In this document: piece by piece, positions 62,778-64,000 of the stretch
How positions within the stretch are numbered: position 1 is the first letter of the stretch
Layout of the letters: every line of letters begins with the position of its first letter
Assembly: GCA_030650395.1 (NCBI GenBank)
Contig: JAUSDY010000121.1
Coordinates: 1-64,000 of the forward strand
Origin: Acidobacteriota bacterium
GTDB taxonomy: Bacteria; Acidobacteriota; Vicinamibacteria; Vicinamibacterales; UBA2999
DNA length: 64,000 nucleotides
Direction: 5' to 3'
Made by a program: the position numbers and the translations under genes
The notes under the pieces: generated by a model
What the model was told of the DNA's origin: nothing
Seen by the model: only the letters and a program-made list of their open reading frames with translations
Database searches by the model: none

Positions 62778-64000
62778 ATGGATCGCCCCTCAGCGGACCC
62801 AACGACTGCGACTTCACCACTCAGGACGGTCTGGTTCGTGGTCTTCAGTCTGACTGGCCTGGCGGCCTCGTCGGCCTCGACGTGGGTGCATCATCGGATT
62901 CTGAACGACCCGACCTACGCGAGTTTTTGCGACGTCAACGCGACGTTCAGCTGCACCGAGGCGTACTCCAGCCGGTTCGGCTCGTTCGGTGGGGTTCCGG
63001 TGGCGCTGTTCGGCGTGCTCTTCTTCGCTTTTGTGCTCGGTGTGATTGCTTTGTGTTCGCGCTCGACCGTGGCTGCATCGAACCTGCCCGGTTATCTATT
63101 TGCCCTGTCGACGGCGGGTCTCGCGGTGGTTTTGTATCTCGCGTATGCCTCGTTTGTGATTCTCAAGGCGGTGTGCGTGCTATGTGTCGGCACTTACGCC
63201 GCCGTCATCGGGCTGTTCCTCGTTTCCGGGGCAGCTACCAGGTATCCCATGACCAGTCTTCCCCGTCGCGCGGCCGTTGATTTTCGCACGTTGCTCCGCA
63301 CGCCGTCGGCCATCACGGCCGCTCTCGTGTTTGTCGTGGCCGCTGGCGCCGCGATCGTGATGTTCCCCGGCACGCGCGTGACCGCGTCGAGCGTATCGCT
63401 TAGCGCCGACGGTACCGCGCCACAGGCGCCGACCGCGGCCGCCATGCCCGCCGCGCAGATCCAGCAGCTCGAACAGTACCTGGCTGCACAGCCGCGCGTG
63501 GTGGTCATGGCGCCGAGCGACGGCGCTGACGTGGTGATCGTGAAATTCAACGACTACCAGTGCCCGCCGTGCCGGCAAACCTTCATGGACTACAAGCCGG
63601 TCCTGGCCAAGTGGATGGCGGCTGCGCCCGGGAAGATCAAGTTCATCACGCGCGACTATCCCATCGAGCGCCAGTGCAATAACACCGTGGGGCAGGATCT
63701 GCATCCCTCGTCGTGCGAAGCGGCCGTGGCCGTACGACTGGCGCGGGAGAAAGGCAAAGCGCAGGCGATGGAGGAGTGGCTGTTCGCCAACCAGCCGGCG
63801 TTGACTCCGGAAGCCGTGAAGAACGCCGCTGCCACCGTGGGCGGCGTGACCGACTTCGACGCCCGGTTCCCCGGCACGGTCGAACTGGTCAAAGGCGACA
63901 TCGTGCAAGCCGCGCAGTTGAAGGTCACCGGCACGCCGACGTTTTTCATGAATGGCATTCGCCTGCCCGGGCTGCGTGCCGAATTCTTCGACGCCGCCAT
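62778..64000 (+). CDS. VKOR-DsbA fusion protein (partial, runs off window)
   Basis: 407 residues are visible; no stop is reached. The N-terminal half is a VKOR domain with about four or five helices, loop cysteines Cys51 and Cys59 (CDVNATFSC) and active-site Cys133/Cys136 (CVLC). After another helix and a linker comes a thioredoxin/DsbA domain with CPPC (262-265) and the cis-Pro loop TGTPTFF near the edge. Such fusions make and transfer disulfides in the periplasm. It follows pilA, whose product has two Cys. Confidence 0.9.
   Translation, partial: MDRPSADPTTATSPLRTVWFVVFSLTGLAASSASTWVHHRILNDPTYASFCDVNATFSCTEAYSSRFGSFGGVPVALFGVLFFAFVLGVIALCSRSTVAASNLPGYLFALSTAGLAVVLYLAYASFVILKAVCVLCVGTYAAVIGLFLVSGAATRYPMTSLPRRAAVDFRTLLRTPSAITAALVFVVAAGAAIVMFPGTRVTASSVSLSADGTAPQAPTAAAMPAAQIQQLEQYLAAQPRVVVMAPSDGADVVIVKFNDYQCPPCRQTFMDYKPVLAKWMAAAPGKIKFITRDYPIERQCNNTVGQDLHPSSCEAAVAVRLAREKGKAQAMEEWLFANQPALTPEAVKNAAATVGGVTDFDARFPGTVELVKGDIVQAAQLKVTGTPTFFMNGIRLPGLRAEFFDAA

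Overview
The window is high-GC bacterial chromosomal DNA. The gene set suggests an Acidobacteriota member of the Vicinamibacteria type: one continuous str-S10-spc-alpha ribosomal run, a TonB receptor with a carboxypeptidase-like N-terminal domain, an RC-type cytochrome c, HlyD/MacB-like permease genes with a Yip1-type protein, a pilB-pilT-pilC-pilS-pilR cluster, and a VKOR-DsbA fusion. This placement is inferred from gene content; no rRNA or tRNA gene was seen.

Region 1 (1-13.5 kb) is an accessory island with lower GC and relaxed codon use. Its left edge is the end of an IS21-like element. It holds a family of proteins sharing an N-terminal zinc knuckle of the form CxC-x11-CxxC, a Pro/Ser/Ala linker and one membrane helix, followed by different outer domains: WG-repeat propellers, a WD40-like propeller and others. 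One WG protein ends in a VHL-beta-like domain. A TauE/SafE permease, a Yip1-like zinc-ribbon protein, a TonB-C protein and lipoproteins lie among them. The right part (12.0-13.5 kb) contains fragments: a 53-bp copy of the 3' end of a response regulator, an IS3 orfA scrap, a Yip1-like C-terminus and two broken WG genes.

Region 2 (13.5-21.1 kb, minus strand) carries a TPR protein - histidine kinase - response regulator set, a nucleotidyltransferase-fold pair resembling an antitoxin/toxin module, and a cytochrome c - TonB receptor pair. The receptor is frameshifted at a G7 tract.

Region 3 (21.1-41.2 kb) runs rpsL-rpsG-fusA-rpsJ-rplC-rplD-rplW-rplB-rpsS-rplV-rpsC-rplP-rpmC-rpsQ-rplN-rplX-rplE-rpsN-rpsH-rplF-rplR-rpsE-rpmD-rplO-secY-adk-map-infA-rpmJ-rpsM-rpsK-rpsD-rpoA-rplQ. 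There is no tuf. Many of its spacers are filled almost exactly by tandem 7-nt repeats of several unrelated sequence families. Several ribosomal proteins carry Lys/Ala-rich tails.

Region 4 (41.3-50.9 kb) has a methyltransferase, a beta-carbonic anhydrase, an EF-G2-type GTPase without the catalytic His, and a Yip1 / HlyD / three-permease cluster lacking an ATPase gene.

Region 5 (51-64 kb) has a PorV/FadL-like outer membrane protein, then pilB, pilT, pilC, pilS, pilR, a GT-C glycosyltransferase, a decayed pilA copy, an intact pilA with a -24/-12 promoter and upstream GACA boxes, and a VKOR-DsbA fusion running off the window. PilS-PilR probably drives pilA through RpoN.

The features most worth following up are the heptameric repeat families and palindromes that sit between genes and inside coding regions, and the zinc-knuckle/propeller paralogue island.
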